A stretch of DNA of 18,108 nucleotides. Source: JAHJEM01 sp043805315 (GTDB lineage: Archaea; Nanobdellota; Nanobdellia; Woesearchaeales; JAHJEM01). Shown here one piece after another: positions 6,935-14,427 of the stretch. The stretch spans positions 1-18,108 of the forward strand of contig JAZDID010000013.1 in assembly GCA_043805315.1 (NCBI GenBank). The letters are read 5' to 3'. How positions within the stretch are numbered: position 1 is the first letter of the stretch; the number at the start of each line of letters is the position of its first letter. A model generated the notes under the pieces. That model was not told the DNA's origin, ran no database searches, and saw only the letters and a list, made by a program, of their open reading frames with translations. The translations under genes were made by a program, and so were the position numbers.

Positions 6935-7543
6935 GAGCAGGTTCGGGACAAACTCTGGAGAGGGAGGGACCACATTCAGTTTCATCAATGCCGCATGGCT
7001 GGCGTCGATAACAGCCCAATACAAATCCAAGGTCGCCTGCATGAGATGCCATTTCGAGTTGTGCAGGGTAATAGGAGCACGGGCAAAATACGTGTACACG
7101 CTTTCCGGCGTGGGCCTGATCCTGCCCTCAAGCAGGAGTATCTGGAGCGGGTCAAATATGCCCGGGTCAAGAAGCGCGACGCCATCACGCAGGATGTTTA
7201 TTGCCACCGGGTCTCCGGCGCGCATGTATTCCCAGAACGTGGTCAGCTTGAAGGTCGTGATGTGCAGCTTCCTCGAGATGTCTGCGAGGATCTTCTCCAC
7301 GATGATCCGGTAGGTCTGGACGAATTCTGGGCTGAGCTGGATGTTCACGTCATCAATCACGACGAGTATGTCGATGTCCCCTGCCTGCTGGTGCCGGGCA
7401 GTGCTGCCGAACAGGATGACCATCTTGGCAAAATCCCCTATTTCGTGCTTCAGCCGCTTGGTGAACTCAAGAGCGATCTCAAGGTTCTTCTTGTCATACT
7501 TCTCGAGGTTCTTCCTCTTGTTCTGCGGTATGAGAAAATCCAT
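6932..7543 (-). CDS. Nucleotidyltransferase (MNT) with helical C-terminus, interrupted by in-frame TAG
   Basis: The 203 codons up to the TAG encode a DNA polymerase beta-like minimal nucleotidyltransferase: GST at 46-48 (VILFGSTAR) and DIDIL at 56-60 give the GS and DxD metal-binding motifs. After residue 125 a helical HEPN-like region follows, including ESVYTYFARAP and LYWAVIDASHAALMKL. Archaeal single-chain proteins of this type normally continue beyond the PPSPEFVP segment. Here TAG (6932-6934) interrupts, yet the frame remains open and protein-like for 60 more codons to TGA at 6749. The ATG at 7543 is preceded by GGAGAGGGTGA. The gene may be a recent pseudogene, a genuine truncation, or read through. 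Such proteins are often toxin-antitoxin-like, but the role here is unknown. Confidence 0.8.
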   Translation of the reverse strand: MDFLIPQNKRKNLEKYDKKNLEIALEFTKRLKHEIGDFAKMVILFGSTARHQQAGDIDILVVIDDVNIQLSPEFVQTYRIIVEKILADISRKLHITTFKLTTFWEYMRAGDPVAINILRDGVALLDPGIFDPLQILLLEGRIRPTPESVYTYFARAPITLHNSKWHLMQATLDLYWAVIDASHAALMKLNVVPPSPEFVPNLL

Positions 7544-7600
7544 GATCTCTTTTCACCCTCTCCTCTCAAAATACATACCTACGCTATGCGGTTTATTAAG

Positions 7601-7608
7601 TTTTATAA
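7601..7608 (-). promoter_or_regulatory. TATA-like box of the nucleotidyltransferase gene
   Basis: The minus strand reads TTATAAAA, giving a predicted transcript start near 7579. That leader of about 35 bases would carry the GGAGAGGGTGA ribosome-binding region before the ATG at 7543. Confidence 0.4.
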
Positions 7609-7682
7609 CTATTCAAGAATGGAGACTTCAATAGTTTATGTGCAGGTGAATCTTCTCACGCCTTGCGGCAGAGCCAATGTCT

Positions 7683-8681
7683 TCAAGGATGTCGTGAATA
7701 GTTCCTAACCAGCCCAGCAAATATCTGAGCCGCTTTCTCAAGATCTGTTTTCCTAATCCGCTCCTTGCCTGTGTGCGCATAGTTCAGGTTTCCAGGCCCG
7801 AACACGACTGCCTTTGCCTTCTCCTGCCAAAAATACAATTCTGTGAAATACGGGACGATGATCTTCTCATAATTATCCAGCAAAGGGACCAGGACGCCCT
7901 TGGCAAGAACAGGCTCATAGCTGCATTCGATAATAATGTTCTGCCGAGGGATACAGGTTTCCAGCAGAGCCAGGACTATCTTGTTCAGCGTTGTCGTCCT
8001 CAACTCAATGCCCGCCTCTGCCTGTGCTGCGACCACATTCGGAGAGCTGCCGCCGTTGAGCTTTCCTATGTTAAGCGTTGTCTCTCCCATGACAGGGTCT
8101 TTGGGAAGCCGCAATGCCCTTAACTTTCCCAGGACATCAATCAATTGATTTATCGCTGAAACTCCCTTTTCAAGAGTAGCCCCGTGAGCAGACCTTCCTC
8201 TGCACACAATCGTTATGCCAAGCAGGCCCTTCTGGCCAACAACGACCTTGAAATCTGTCGGCTCTCCAAGAATGACAAGCTCAGGATGCACAAGCCTCAC
8301 CGCCTTTCGGATTCCTGAAAAGTCATCCTCTTCGCCAACATCAAACAACAGACCAAAATCCCTGTATCCTGATTCAGCCGCCTGCTCTGCTGCGCAGATC
8401 ATCGAGGCCATGACTCCTTTGGCATCACATGCTCCTCTCCCGTATATGAACTCTGCATCCTCCCGCACCTCTAACTGGCTAGGCACTGTGTCCATGTGCG
8501 TGCTCAACAAGAGCCTTGGCGCCCCCTTTGTCGCAAGGATATTGAACCTTTTTCCGACTTTTTGCTTTTTCACACAGAAATTCCTTTCCAGCCTTTTCAC
8601 GAGGAACTCCCCAATTCTTCTCTCCTCCCCCGAAGGGGAAGGGACTTGCATCAAGCCCCTCGCAAGCTTTATGACATCCAT
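7683..8681 (-). CDS. M20-family metallopeptidase/deacylase (ArgE/DapE/LysK-like)
   Basis: A 332-residue protein of the M20 family of two-metal amidohydrolases, which remove acyl groups from amino acids or cut small peptides. Metal ligands fit the family: STHMDTVP with His62 and Asp64, YGRGACDAKG with the bridging Asp86, DVGEED with the catalytic Glu117 and metal ligand Glu118, GEPTD with Glu140, and NYAHTGKERI with His303. RSAHGA (with His166) and the segment up to about 225 belong to the dimerisation lid. The length suits ArgE/LysK-type enzymes acting in arginine or lysine synthesis, but no other gene of those pathways is present, so the substrate is open. I start at ATG 8681, one base after the GNAT stop, preceded by GGTGGTT; this suggests translational coupling with the GNAT gene. 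Confidence 0.85.
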   Translation of the reverse strand: MDVIKLARGLMQVPSPSGEERRIGEFLVKRLERNFCVKKQKVGKRFNILATKGAPRLLLSTHMDTVPSQLEVREDAEFIYGRGACDAKGVMASMICAAEQAAESGYRDFGLLFDVGEEDDFSGIRKAVRLVHPELVILGEPTDFKVVVGQKGLLGITIVCRGRSAHGATLEKGVSAINQLIDVLGKLRALRLPKDPVMGETTLNIGKLNGGSSPNVVAAQAEAGIELRTTTLNKIVLALLETCIPRQNIIIECSYEPVLAKGVLVPLLDNYEKIIVPYFTELYFWQEKAKAVVFGPGNLNYAHTGKERIRKTDLEKAAQIFAGLVRNYSRHP

Positions 8682-8682
8682 G

Positions 8683-9348
8683 CTAACCACCAAGAGCCCT
8701 TTTCAGGTATATCCTGTACTGAAAATCAGGGTCATACACGCTCCCTCGGGAATTCCCAGGATCTGGAATGCCTGAGAAGCCCAATTTCCAGAACAGGGAC
8801 ATCGAGGCAGTGTTGCGCTCGTCTGTCCGCAAAACAACCTCTCGCATGCCTTGTGCTCGTGCATTTTCAAGATATGCACTGCCCAACTGTGTTGCTATGC
8901 CTTTTAGCCGCTTGCTGCCGCACACTGAAATCTCATCCATATAATTCGTGTCCTCTGCAATCTTGCCTGCCAAAAAGGGAAATTTTTCTCTCGGCAGCCG
9001 ATAGCCCCAGGTGAATCCCGCCAGGCCTGTGCTGTTTTCTGCAACAAGCAGTATGGGGTCTGGCTGCGAAAGGGCAAATTCCATGTCCTGCACAATGTCC
9101 TCGCTGCTCCAGTATTCTGTGAGCTCCAAGAGTGCATTGCATTTCTTGCAATAAGGGCCCGGCGACTGGCTTTCCACAATGCCGTATTCGACATTGCAGG
9201 AAGCGCATTTCACATACTCATTCCAGGGCGGCTCTGCAAATGCGCTCTTGTAGACAGCAATGAGCTGCTCTAAATCACGTGCAGTATACGGCCGGACAGT
9301 GATGAAGGCAACCAGCGCCGTCGAGCACCTTAGCCTCCACAATGCCAT
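8683..9348 (-). CDS. GNAT N-acetyltransferase with inserted zinc ribbon
   Basis: A 221-residue acetyltransferase. The GNAT fold begins ITVRPYTARDLEQLI (16-30). Helix 1 is followed by an insertion with two Cys pairs (CASC 48-51, CKKC 67-70) that should fold as a zinc ribbon. The acetyl-CoA loop is SKRLKGIATQL (145-155), and RNTASMSLFWKLGF (178-191) is the classic beta-5/alpha-4 end. The ATG at 9348 is the only good in-frame start, but its ribosome-binding site is poor; a strong GGAGGT precedes a different ATG at 9373 in another frame. Residues 1-15 may therefore not be native. The gene is coupled to the M20 hydrolase, so the pair might acetylate and deacetylate related substrates, which is inference. 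The stop is TAG. Confidence 0.82.
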   Translation of the reverse strand: MALWRLRCSTALVAFITVRPYTARDLEQLIAVYKSAFAEPPWNEYVKCASCNVEYGIVESQSPGPYCKKCNALLELTEYWSSEDIVQDMEFALSQPDPILLVAENSTGLAGFTWGYRLPREKFPFLAGKIAEDTNYMDEISVCGSKRLKGIATQLGSAYLENARAQGMREVVLRTDERNTASMSLFWKLGFSGIPDPGNSRGSVYDPDFQYRIYLKRALGG

Positions 9349-9373
9349 TTCCTGTCGTGTTTTTTTGTTCCAT
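9275..9373 (-). CDS. Possible 32-codon leader ORF overlapping the GNAT start
   Basis: The best ribosome-binding site in the region, GGAGGT at 9381-9386, lies 7 bases before the ATG at 9373. That frame encodes 32 residues (MEQKNTTGNGIVEAK...) and ends with TGA inside the GNAT gene, in a different frame. It may be a real leader peptide, the true GNAT start displaced by a frameshift, or chance. No family is recognised. Confidence 0.25.
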   Translation of the reverse strand: MEQKNTTGNGIVEAKVLDGAGCLHHCPAVYCT

Positions 9374-9690
9374 TTTTGTTACCTCCGTGTTTTTGATAGA
9401 TACATCTCCAGAGCAATACGCCCTGTAGAGAATATGAACGCTTAGCAATGCAGGTGATGCATAGAGAGAACAGAGCTGCCCTTGGATGTGAAATCAGTCG
9501 GCATCACACAAAGGGGGGAGCTGAAACTATCAGAAACAGGCATATTCCGCATGAACGCGACCAGCACGTCGCATGCCTTTGTCCTCGATGGATTTTGTGT
9601 TCAGGGTAGTCATGCAGTGAAGGAACATTGCTGTTTTTTTAAATGTTTCGGAACGCATCAAAGATCGAAGCACATCATTCTTGCAGCATC
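9374..9690. other. Intergenic region between elp3 and the GNAT gene
   Basis: About 317 bases with no convincing gene. A plus-strand frame from 9482 runs into the elp3 end, but its composition (His, Cys and Ser rich) and its lack of a TATA box at the usual distance argue against coding. I see no tRNA and no strong hairpin. Promoter elements for the GNAT gene should lie here, but no clear TATA box is placed before 9373. Confidence 0.5.
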
Positions 9691-11418
9691 TCAAAGTTGT
9701 TTCACCATGTACACGCCCTCTGATCTATATCCTAGTTTCTTGTAGTACTCGCGCGCTCCTATTCCTGAGATTACCACCATCTTGGTCTTGCCGTGCGCTT
9801 TCGCGATCTCCTCTGCCTTGTGCATGAGCTGCCTGCCGAATCCCTTATGCTGGTGCCTTGTCTTGCCTGGCTTTTTTCCCACCGCAAGCTGGGACGAGTA
9901 GACGTGCAGCTCCCTGATAAGCGCGCTCTTCTTCGTAATTTCAGGCCTCAGATATTGGGATGGGAAGCGCAGCCTGCAGAACCCAACGATGGCATCATTT
10001 GATTCGAGAGAGATGAAGAACTCCTGTCCGTTAGACGCTGCATACTCCAGGACGTTAAGCGCTGTTTTTCTCAGGGGCTCATTCCTGATCTCCCTGCAGC
10101 GGATGCACCTGCACACATAGCCTTTCTTTTTCATCAGCAGCTGGACTTCCTGGCGCAGGTTGGTCCTGTCCACTCCCGCGACAGTCACTTTTGTCGGGAT
10201 GTCCCGCTGGATCCGCATGATCCTGCAGTACTCCGGGATCATTTTCTTCATCTCGACAATGATCTCTGCAGCCCCTCGTGTGGTGAGCGGCTTGAACTTT
10301 CCGCGCATATAGTCGAGATACAATGGAGTTCCTGGCATGACCATGGTCGGATATACCTTGAGCATGTCTGGCCTGAACCGCGCATCAAGGAATATCTGCT
10401 GCAGGCCTTTGATGTCCTGCTGTTTCGATATTCCCGGCAAGCCAGGCATCAGGTGGAAGTTCAGCTTGAATCCCAGGTCTTTCAGTAGCTGTATCGACTT
10501 GATGGAATCTTGGAGTGTGTGACCTCTGTGAACCCGCTTCAATGCCTCAGCATATACAGTCTGCACTCCTAACTCTATCCTCGTGCAGCCGAGCTTGAGC
10601 ATCTCATTGCCATGCCTGAGGAATGCCCAGTCTGGCCTGGTCTCAATAGTGAGGCCGATGCACTTTACCTGAGCAGTCTCGTTTCGCGTTTGCTCTCTCA
10701 AGAGACTCGTTTTTTTCTGCTTCATCTTCAGGAGAGCAGCATGGATTTCTTCTGTCCGCTCTTTCGACCCGACCTCTCCGGGCATGGAGAAGAACTCTTT
10801 GAACTTGGACCAGTCAAAAGCGCCTTTCTTGAAAAACAAGCCAGAAAAGTCGTTCAGCGCCCTGAACAGGTCTGTGACAAACTCTTCCTGGTACTCGAGA
10901 GGCTGTGCAGGAAATGTCCCGCCCATGATAATCACGTCAGCCTTACTCGGGAGCTGGCCGAGCACGACATACTGCTCGAGCCTGTTCATGACCTGAAGAT
11001 ATGCATCATAATTGTTCCGCATCCCCCGCAGAGTTGCAGGCTCATGGCCAGTGTATGACTGAGGGACATCACCGAAATGGCTCTTCAGCCCTCCCGGGCA
11101 CATCGTGCACTTGCCGTGCGGGCATCTCGCAGGCCTGGTCATGATGGCGATGACCGCGACACCGCTTCCTGTCCTGACTGGCTTTGTCTGCAGATAGGGG
11201 AGTATCGCCTTCACGTCTGCAAGAGAAGCGTGCATGAGGATATCGATGTCAGTGGGCATGGCTGTTATTCCGTGCTTTCTGCACAGCTGCATCTTGGCAG
11301 CGTTCAGCTTCTGCTTGGAAATATGGCTCTTCTTGATAGCTGCGATGAGCTCACGATAGAATACACCCTGCTTTGTACAGGAATAATTTTCTCCTGACAT
11401 GCATTCTTGCCCAGCCAT
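9691..11418 (-). CDS. elp3: Elp3: radical SAM tRNA uridine(34) acetyltransferase
   Basis: Stand-alone archaeal Elp3, which builds the carboxymethyl-type group on uridine 34 of tRNA. The 575-residue protein has a tRNA-binding N-terminal helical segment, then the radical SAM domain with the iron-sulfur motif CPHGKCTMC (Cys 99, 104, 107), GDVPQSYTGHEPATLRG and IIMGGTFPA (163-171). A zinc-type CRCIRC (436-441) follows, then a GNAT domain with IRELHVY (501-507), acetyl-CoA loop HKGFGRQL (524-531) and the family-typical SGIGAREYYKKLGY end. I chose ATG 11418 because a TATA-like box at 11439-11446 puts the transcript start there; ATG 11433 is in frame but upstream of that point. The order of domains and the motifs leave little doubt. 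Confidence 0.95.
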   Translation of the reverse strand: MAGQECMSGENYSCTKQGVFYRELIAAIKKSHISKQKLNAAKMQLCRKHGITAMPTDIDILMHASLADVKAILPYLQTKPVRTGSGVAVIAIMTRPARCPHGKCTMCPGGLKSHFGDVPQSYTGHEPATLRGMRNNYDAYLQVMNRLEQYVVLGQLPSKADVIIMGGTFPAQPLEYQEEFVTDLFRALNDFSGLFFKKGAFDWSKFKEFFSMPGEVGSKERTEEIHAALLKMKQKKTSLLREQTRNETAQVKCIGLTIETRPDWAFLRHGNEMLKLGCTRIELGVQTVYAEALKRVHRGHTLQDSIKSIQLLKDLGFKLNFHLMPGLPGISKQQDIKGLQQIFLDARFRPDMLKVYPTMVMPGTPLYLDYMRGKFKPLTTRGAAEIIVEMKKMIPEYCRIMRIQRDIPTKVTVAGVDRTNLRQEVQLLMKKKGYVCRCIRCREIRNEPLRKTALNVLEYAASNGQEFFISLESNDAIVGFCRLRFPSQYLRPEITKKSALIRELHVYSSQLAVGKKPGKTRHQHKGFGRQLMHKAEEIAKAHGKTKMVVISGIGAREYYKKLGYRSEGVYMVKQL

Positions 11419-11438
11419 AGCTGCATGAATCAAGGCCC

Positions 11439-11446
11439 TTTTAAAT
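11439..11446 (-). promoter_or_regulatory. TATA-like box of elp3
   Basis: The minus strand reads TTTAAAAG, centred about 25 bases before the ATG at 11418. That makes a leaderless elp3 transcript plausible and disfavours the ATG at 11433. Confidence 0.4.
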
Positions 11447-11588
11447 TCTTATCGAAAAGTCGATCGAAAACCGACCACGCCCATCACAGACTGAGGGCAT
11501 ACTCGCCCTTCTGGTTCTGGTCGGTAATGAGCAAATCAAGGATCTGCTCGTATTTCAACAATATGTTGAAATTTTCTCGGACTATTCA

Positions 11589-11645
11589 TTTTCCACTCGA
11601 TGATTTTGTCGAGTGAATAACCACTATTCGAAGAATGGTGGAAAA
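11589..11645. repeat. Overlapping inverted repeats upstream of the Ig-like gene
   Basis: CACTCGA (11594-11600) pairs with TCGAGTG (11609-11615). CCAC-T-ATTC (11621-11629) pairs with GAAT-G-GTGG (11633-11641) around a GAA loop. An outer TTTTCCAC (11589-11596) pairs with GTGGAAAA (11638-11645). The structures end just before the TATA box at 11651, so they may be operator sites or the end of a small RNA. Confidence 0.5.
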
Positions 11646-11650
11646 CGAAT

Positions 11651-11660
11651 ATTTTATAAA
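11651..11660 (+). promoter_or_regulatory. TATA box of the Ig-like membrane protein gene
   Basis: ATTTTATAAA predicts a transcript start near 11683, about 10 bases before the ATG at 11694. The short leader contains AGGTGGGG as a possible ribosome-binding site. Confidence 0.55.
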
Positions 11661-11693
11661 GATACATATCTCAGAAAAGGAGACAGGTGGGGA

Positions 11694-12602
11694 ATGACAG
11701 CCAAAAAAAGACTTCTCGCGGCGATAGCGTTTTTACTTGCACTAAGCATCATGGCTCCTCTCCTGTCTGCTGAAGGAGGGCAGTTGAGCTTCCAGAACCT
11801 CGAGGACAACCAGATCATCCACAGCACATACAATGTCAAAGTAGTCTCTGAAAGGAACCTGTCCGGCGTGGTGTTCTTTCTCAACAACACGCAGATCAAG
11901 AACCTGAGCTCTGGCGGAAAAGCATATGAATTCCCCTGGGACACAAAAAAAATCCTCGACGGCAGTTATGTGCTCCGGGTGCAAGGTATCGGTATTGGCC
12001 CCGGGCTTACAGATGAGAAAATCATCAGCATACAGAACGGAAAAACAAGTGCAGGAGCAGCCGTTCTCGACACATTCTGGTTCAAGTTCTCAGTCGCTTC
12101 ACTGATCGTCGTCCTCATGATCATTGTCGTCCGGCGGACAACAAGCCCCAAAGGCAAGAAGAGAACTGAGAGGATCATCAGCTATCTCGAGCATGAAATC
12201 GGGTTCCATGAGCAGGAAGACGATGATGAAGACCCGCAGGAGGCTCTGGGCGCAGGGCAAAGCACGAAGGGCATCATGAATCTGAACCCGTTCGGAGAAG
12301 AGGAGATCGAAAAGGTCATCACAACCATTGCTGAGAATGACAATACTCTCGAGCAGCCAAGCCAGCCCGAGAGCCTGCCGAAAACAGCCTCTGCAGAGCC
12401 CATATTCCTTGTCGAGAGCGGAACAGCACTACATACGGGAATCACAACCCTGCAGGAGGAAGATATCACACCCCAGAGCCTGCAGGAGCTGCAGACATAC
12501 ATCAGAGAGATGAAGAACGCCAACATCCCTCTCACAGATATCCGAGAGAGCATTGAGAATGCAGGCTGGCCCAAAGACATCGCAGAGAAATACCTGAACT
12601 GA
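11694..12602 (+). CDS. Secreted, membrane-anchored Ig-like domain protein with long cytoplasmic tail
   Basis: A 302-residue protein. Residues 1-26 are a signal peptide (basic MTAKKR, hydrophobic core, then LLSAEGG). Residues 28-114 form one Ig-like beta domain with the pattern VVFFLNNTQI ... YEFPWDTKKILDGSYVLRV, as in bacterial and archaeal Big-type adhesion or cell-wall domains. Residues about 128-147 are a transmembrane helix followed by RR. The tail (148-302) is acidic and low-complexity, then ends in a helical motif (264-301) with NIPLTDIRESIENAGWPKDIAEKYL. I start at ATG 11694, not the earlier in-frame ATG at 11613, because the signal peptide and promoter both point there. The exterior role is unknown; the tail may bind a cytoplasmic partner. 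Confidence 0.75.
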   Translation: MTAKKRLLAAIAFLLALSIMAPLLSAEGGQLSFQNLEDNQIIHSTYNVKVVSERNLSGVVFFLNNTQIKNLSSGGKAYEFPWDTKKILDGSYVLRVQGIGIGPGLTDEKIISIQNGKTSAGAAVLDTFWFKFSVASLIVVLMIIVVRRTTSPKGKKRTERIISYLEHEIGFHEQEDDDEDPQEALGAGQSTKGIMNLNPFGEEEIEKVITTIAENDNTLEQPSQPESLPKTASAEPIFLVESGTALHTGITTLQEEDITPQSLQELQTYIREMKNANIPLTDIRESIENAGWPKDIAEKYLN

Positions 12603-12612
12603 CCAGCCTTTC

Positions 12613-13584
12613 CTAGCCCTTCCTGATCCTCGCGACGAAAAAACCTTCAGTGTCGTTGTCGAATGGATAGATGCGCAGGCATCTCCTGACTTCCTCGGAA
12701 TATACTGTATTGTTATACGCTGTCATCGGGGTGCTTCTGTTGATGTCGAGCTGCATCTCTTCAAGCCTCGCATCAGGATATTTCTCCAAGAGCCAGCTCA
12801 CGATCCCTTCATTCTCCTCTGGCTCATGCGTGCAGGTGCTGTAGACGAGGATGCCGCCGTTTTTCAGGACCTGGTATCCGGTATCTATGAGGATCCTCTG
12901 GTCATGAACCAGCCTCCTGATAAGGTTGGATGACCACATCTGCAATGTCTTGAACGATCTCCGGATAGTACCGGTACCTGAGCAGGGCGCATCCACAAGA
13001 ACCCTGTCGAACACCAGGCCTGCCTTCAGGAAATACCTGCCCTGGCTCAAGGTGATGACTGTGTTTGCGACACCGCAGCGCTGCAGGTTGACTCCCAATG
13101 GCTTGAGCCTGTCTCCGGCAATGTCATTGGCGATGATGATCCCTTCATTCTCCATGTACTGGGCGAGCTGTGAGGTCTTGCTTCCCGGCGCAGCGCACAT
13201 GTCCAAAACAAGCTCGCCTGGCTTGGGATCAAGGACAACAGGAGGAATCATGGATGCAGGATCCTGGACATAGATATATCCCATGGCATGCTCGATCAGG
13301 TTGCCGATGTCAAACCGCTTTTCCTGCTCTTCATCACCCTTGAACGTGATCCAGAACCCTTCCTTGCACCAGGGAACAGGAACAAGATGCCATTTTTTTT
13401 CAAGACGATTTTTTACTTCTTCGACTGAAGATTTCAGCGTGTTGACACGGATCGCCTTCCTGATATAGGAGAACGAGTATTCCATGAACTTGTCATAGTC
13501 TTTTCCCAGGAGCTGCCTGTAGCGTTCGATGAAGGCTGGCTTGACCATAATCTTCTCTCGATTGGGAATCGGTTCAGTGGGCAT
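12613..13584 (-). CDS. NSUN/Trm4-type RNA cytosine-5 methyltransferase
   Basis: A 323-residue m5C methyltransferase of the NOL1/NOP2/Sun family, acting on tRNA or rRNA. SAM motif I is LDMCAAPGSKTSQ (127-139), and the two catalytic cysteines are in DAPCSGTGT (Cys201, motif IV) and YSTCTHEPEENE (Cys251, motif VI). IRVNTLK (45-51) is the usual N-terminal RNA-binding signature. The C-terminus reads RIYPFDNDTEGFFVARI, as usual in archaeal members close to Trm4. There is no PUA domain, unlike NSUN6-type enzymes. The ATG at 13584 is supported by a TATA box centred 26 bases upstream, so the transcript is probably leaderless; an inner ATG at 13548 is less likely. Whether the target is tRNA or rRNA is not decided by the sequence. 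Confidence 0.92.
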   Translation of the reverse strand: MPTEPIPNREKIMVKPAFIERYRQLLGKDYDKFMEYSFSYIRKAIRVNTLKSSVEEVKNRLEKKWHLVPVPWCKEGFWITFKGDEEQEKRFDIGNLIEHAMGYIYVQDPASMIPPVVLDPKPGELVLDMCAAPGSKTSQLAQYMENEGIIIANDIAGDRLKPLGVNLQRCGVANTVITLSQGRYFLKAGLVFDRVLVDAPCSGTGTIRRSFKTLQMWSSNLIRRLVHDQRILIDTGYQVLKNGGILVYSTCTHEPEENEGIVSWLLEKYPDARLEEMQLDINRSTPMTAYNNTVYSEEVRRCLRIYPFDNDTEGFFVARIRKG

Positions 13585-13605
13585 AGCAGAAAGAGGCTGA
13601 GGATA

Positions 13606-13613
13606 GATTAAAT
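13606..13613 (-). promoter_or_regulatory. TATA box of the m5C methyltransferase gene
   Basis: The minus strand reads ATTTAATC (within AATATTTAATC), centred about 26 bases from the ATG at 13584. Confidence 0.5.
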
Positions 13614-13648
13614 ATTTTGTGGAAAACTAGTTTTTCAGGTAAAAATTT

Positions 13649-14191
13649 TCATGCAACCGCTGCATGCTTGAATCGTTCTAACGTATTCCTGTCAATCCGC
13701 GATGAAGACATGGCACCAATAGATATCTCATATCTGATATGCTCGTTCGGAAAAGGGCAGATCAAAATTTGGTTTACAATAACCAAATCAAGCGTGCACG
13801 TGGTCATGGATTCAGACCATCCCCTTTTCCACATTTCTTCGCGAGCAACAAATTGAGGTTCCCTTGTCACCGTGACCGTTTCAGTTCCCAGGATGCAGGA
13901 AAACTCCAAGTGTCCATACGTGAGATTCCCCTGCTCTTCTGAAAATTCAAGCGTTTTATTAGGTTGAACCTGTATGATGAGTCCCGTCATGAACTCATTC
14001 AAGCCCTCAGCAGTGTAAATTCCGGATTTAGGGGCAATCAGATAAGAACTTACAACGCTTCGCGTGCTGAATAAACCTTTAACAGGAGTACAGAATACCG
14101 GATGACCATCCACGAGCCCATACGACTGCATTACATAGGAAATGCCTGTGTTGTCAGCCAATTCTTTCTTGATGATATCACGGATGCTCAT
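13649..14191 (-). CDS. Uncharacterised 180-residue protein
   Basis: I do not recognise a family. The protein is soluble-looking, with no signal peptide, membrane helix or cysteine cluster. Its predicted character is mainly beta: alternating hydrophobic stretches such as SSYLIAPKSGIY, GLIIQVQPN, LEFSCILGTETVTVT and LDLVIVNQILICPF. The ATG at 14191 is supported by a TATA box centred 26 bases upstream. Base composition is more AT-rich than in the neighbouring methyltransferase or L21e genes, which could reflect recent acquisition or weak expression selection. It follows no obvious operon partner; the m5C methyltransferase downstream has its own promoter. Confidence 0.65.
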   Translation of the reverse strand: MSIRDIIKKELADNTGISYVMQSYGLVDGHPVFCTPVKGLFSTRSVVSSYLIAPKSGIYTAEGLNEFMTGLIIQVQPNKTLEFSEEQGNLTYGHLEFSCILGTETVTVTREPQFVAREEMWKRGWSESMTTCTLDLVIVNQILICPFPNEHIRYEISIGAMSSSRIDRNTLERFKHAAVA

Positions 14192-14212
14192 AACTGTTAA
14201 GAAATCCTGATG

Positions 14213-14222
14213 AATTTATAAA
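14213..14222 (-). promoter_or_regulatory. TATA box of the 180-residue protein gene
   Basis: The minus strand reads TTTATAAATT, centred about 26 bases before the ATG at 14191. Confidence 0.6.
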
Positions 14223-14332
14223 TGTTTATTTTTTAAACTACTTCTAAGTGAATATTTTAATAGATAAAGAATGACAGGTCTAAGCATGTTCAGCACATGT
14301 ATGCCTATAGATTCACGGGTTACATGCATGGA

Positions 14333-14370
14333 AGTGGGACTAAAAGGAATTTATGTTTTTATGTCCCACT
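14333..14370. repeat. 8-base inverted repeat in the L21e upstream region
   Basis: AGTGGGAC (14333-14340) is matched exactly by GTCCCACT (14363-14370) with 22 bases between. It lies in the 257-base divergent region between the 180-residue protein and L21e, about 50 bases upstream of the L21e TATA box, which suits an operator or a small RNA hairpin. I see nothing else in this gap beyond the two promoters. Confidence 0.5.
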
Positions 14371-14419
14371 CCTAATGCTTTTTATCAAATTTTTTGCAAA
14401 AATTTGTGTTTCAACAACA

Positions 14420-14427
14420 TTTATAAA
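14420..14427 (+). promoter_or_regulatory. TATA box of the L21e-rpo4 operon
   Basis: TTTATAAA is centred 26 bases before the ATG at 14449. It rules out the longer open frame from 14353, because those starts lie upstream of the promoter. Confidence 0.7.

Noticed and set aside
6740..7708. Long plus-strand open frame of 322 codons
   Set aside because: It is the mirror of the nucleotidyltransferase gene and its neighbours on the minus strand. The minus strand shows clear motifs (GSTAR, DIDIL), while this frame shows none.
7619..7708. 29-codon plus-strand frame (METSIVYVQVNLL...)
   Set aside because: A TATA-like sequence lies about 25 bases upstream and the peptide looks plausible, but it is too short to recognise and overlaps the end of the M20 gene. 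Kept only as a note.
9482..9745. Plus-strand open frame between the GNAT gene and the elp3 end
   Set aside because: It starts with TTG, has unusual His/Cys/Ser composition, overlaps the elp3 C-terminus and lacks a TATA box at the usual distance.
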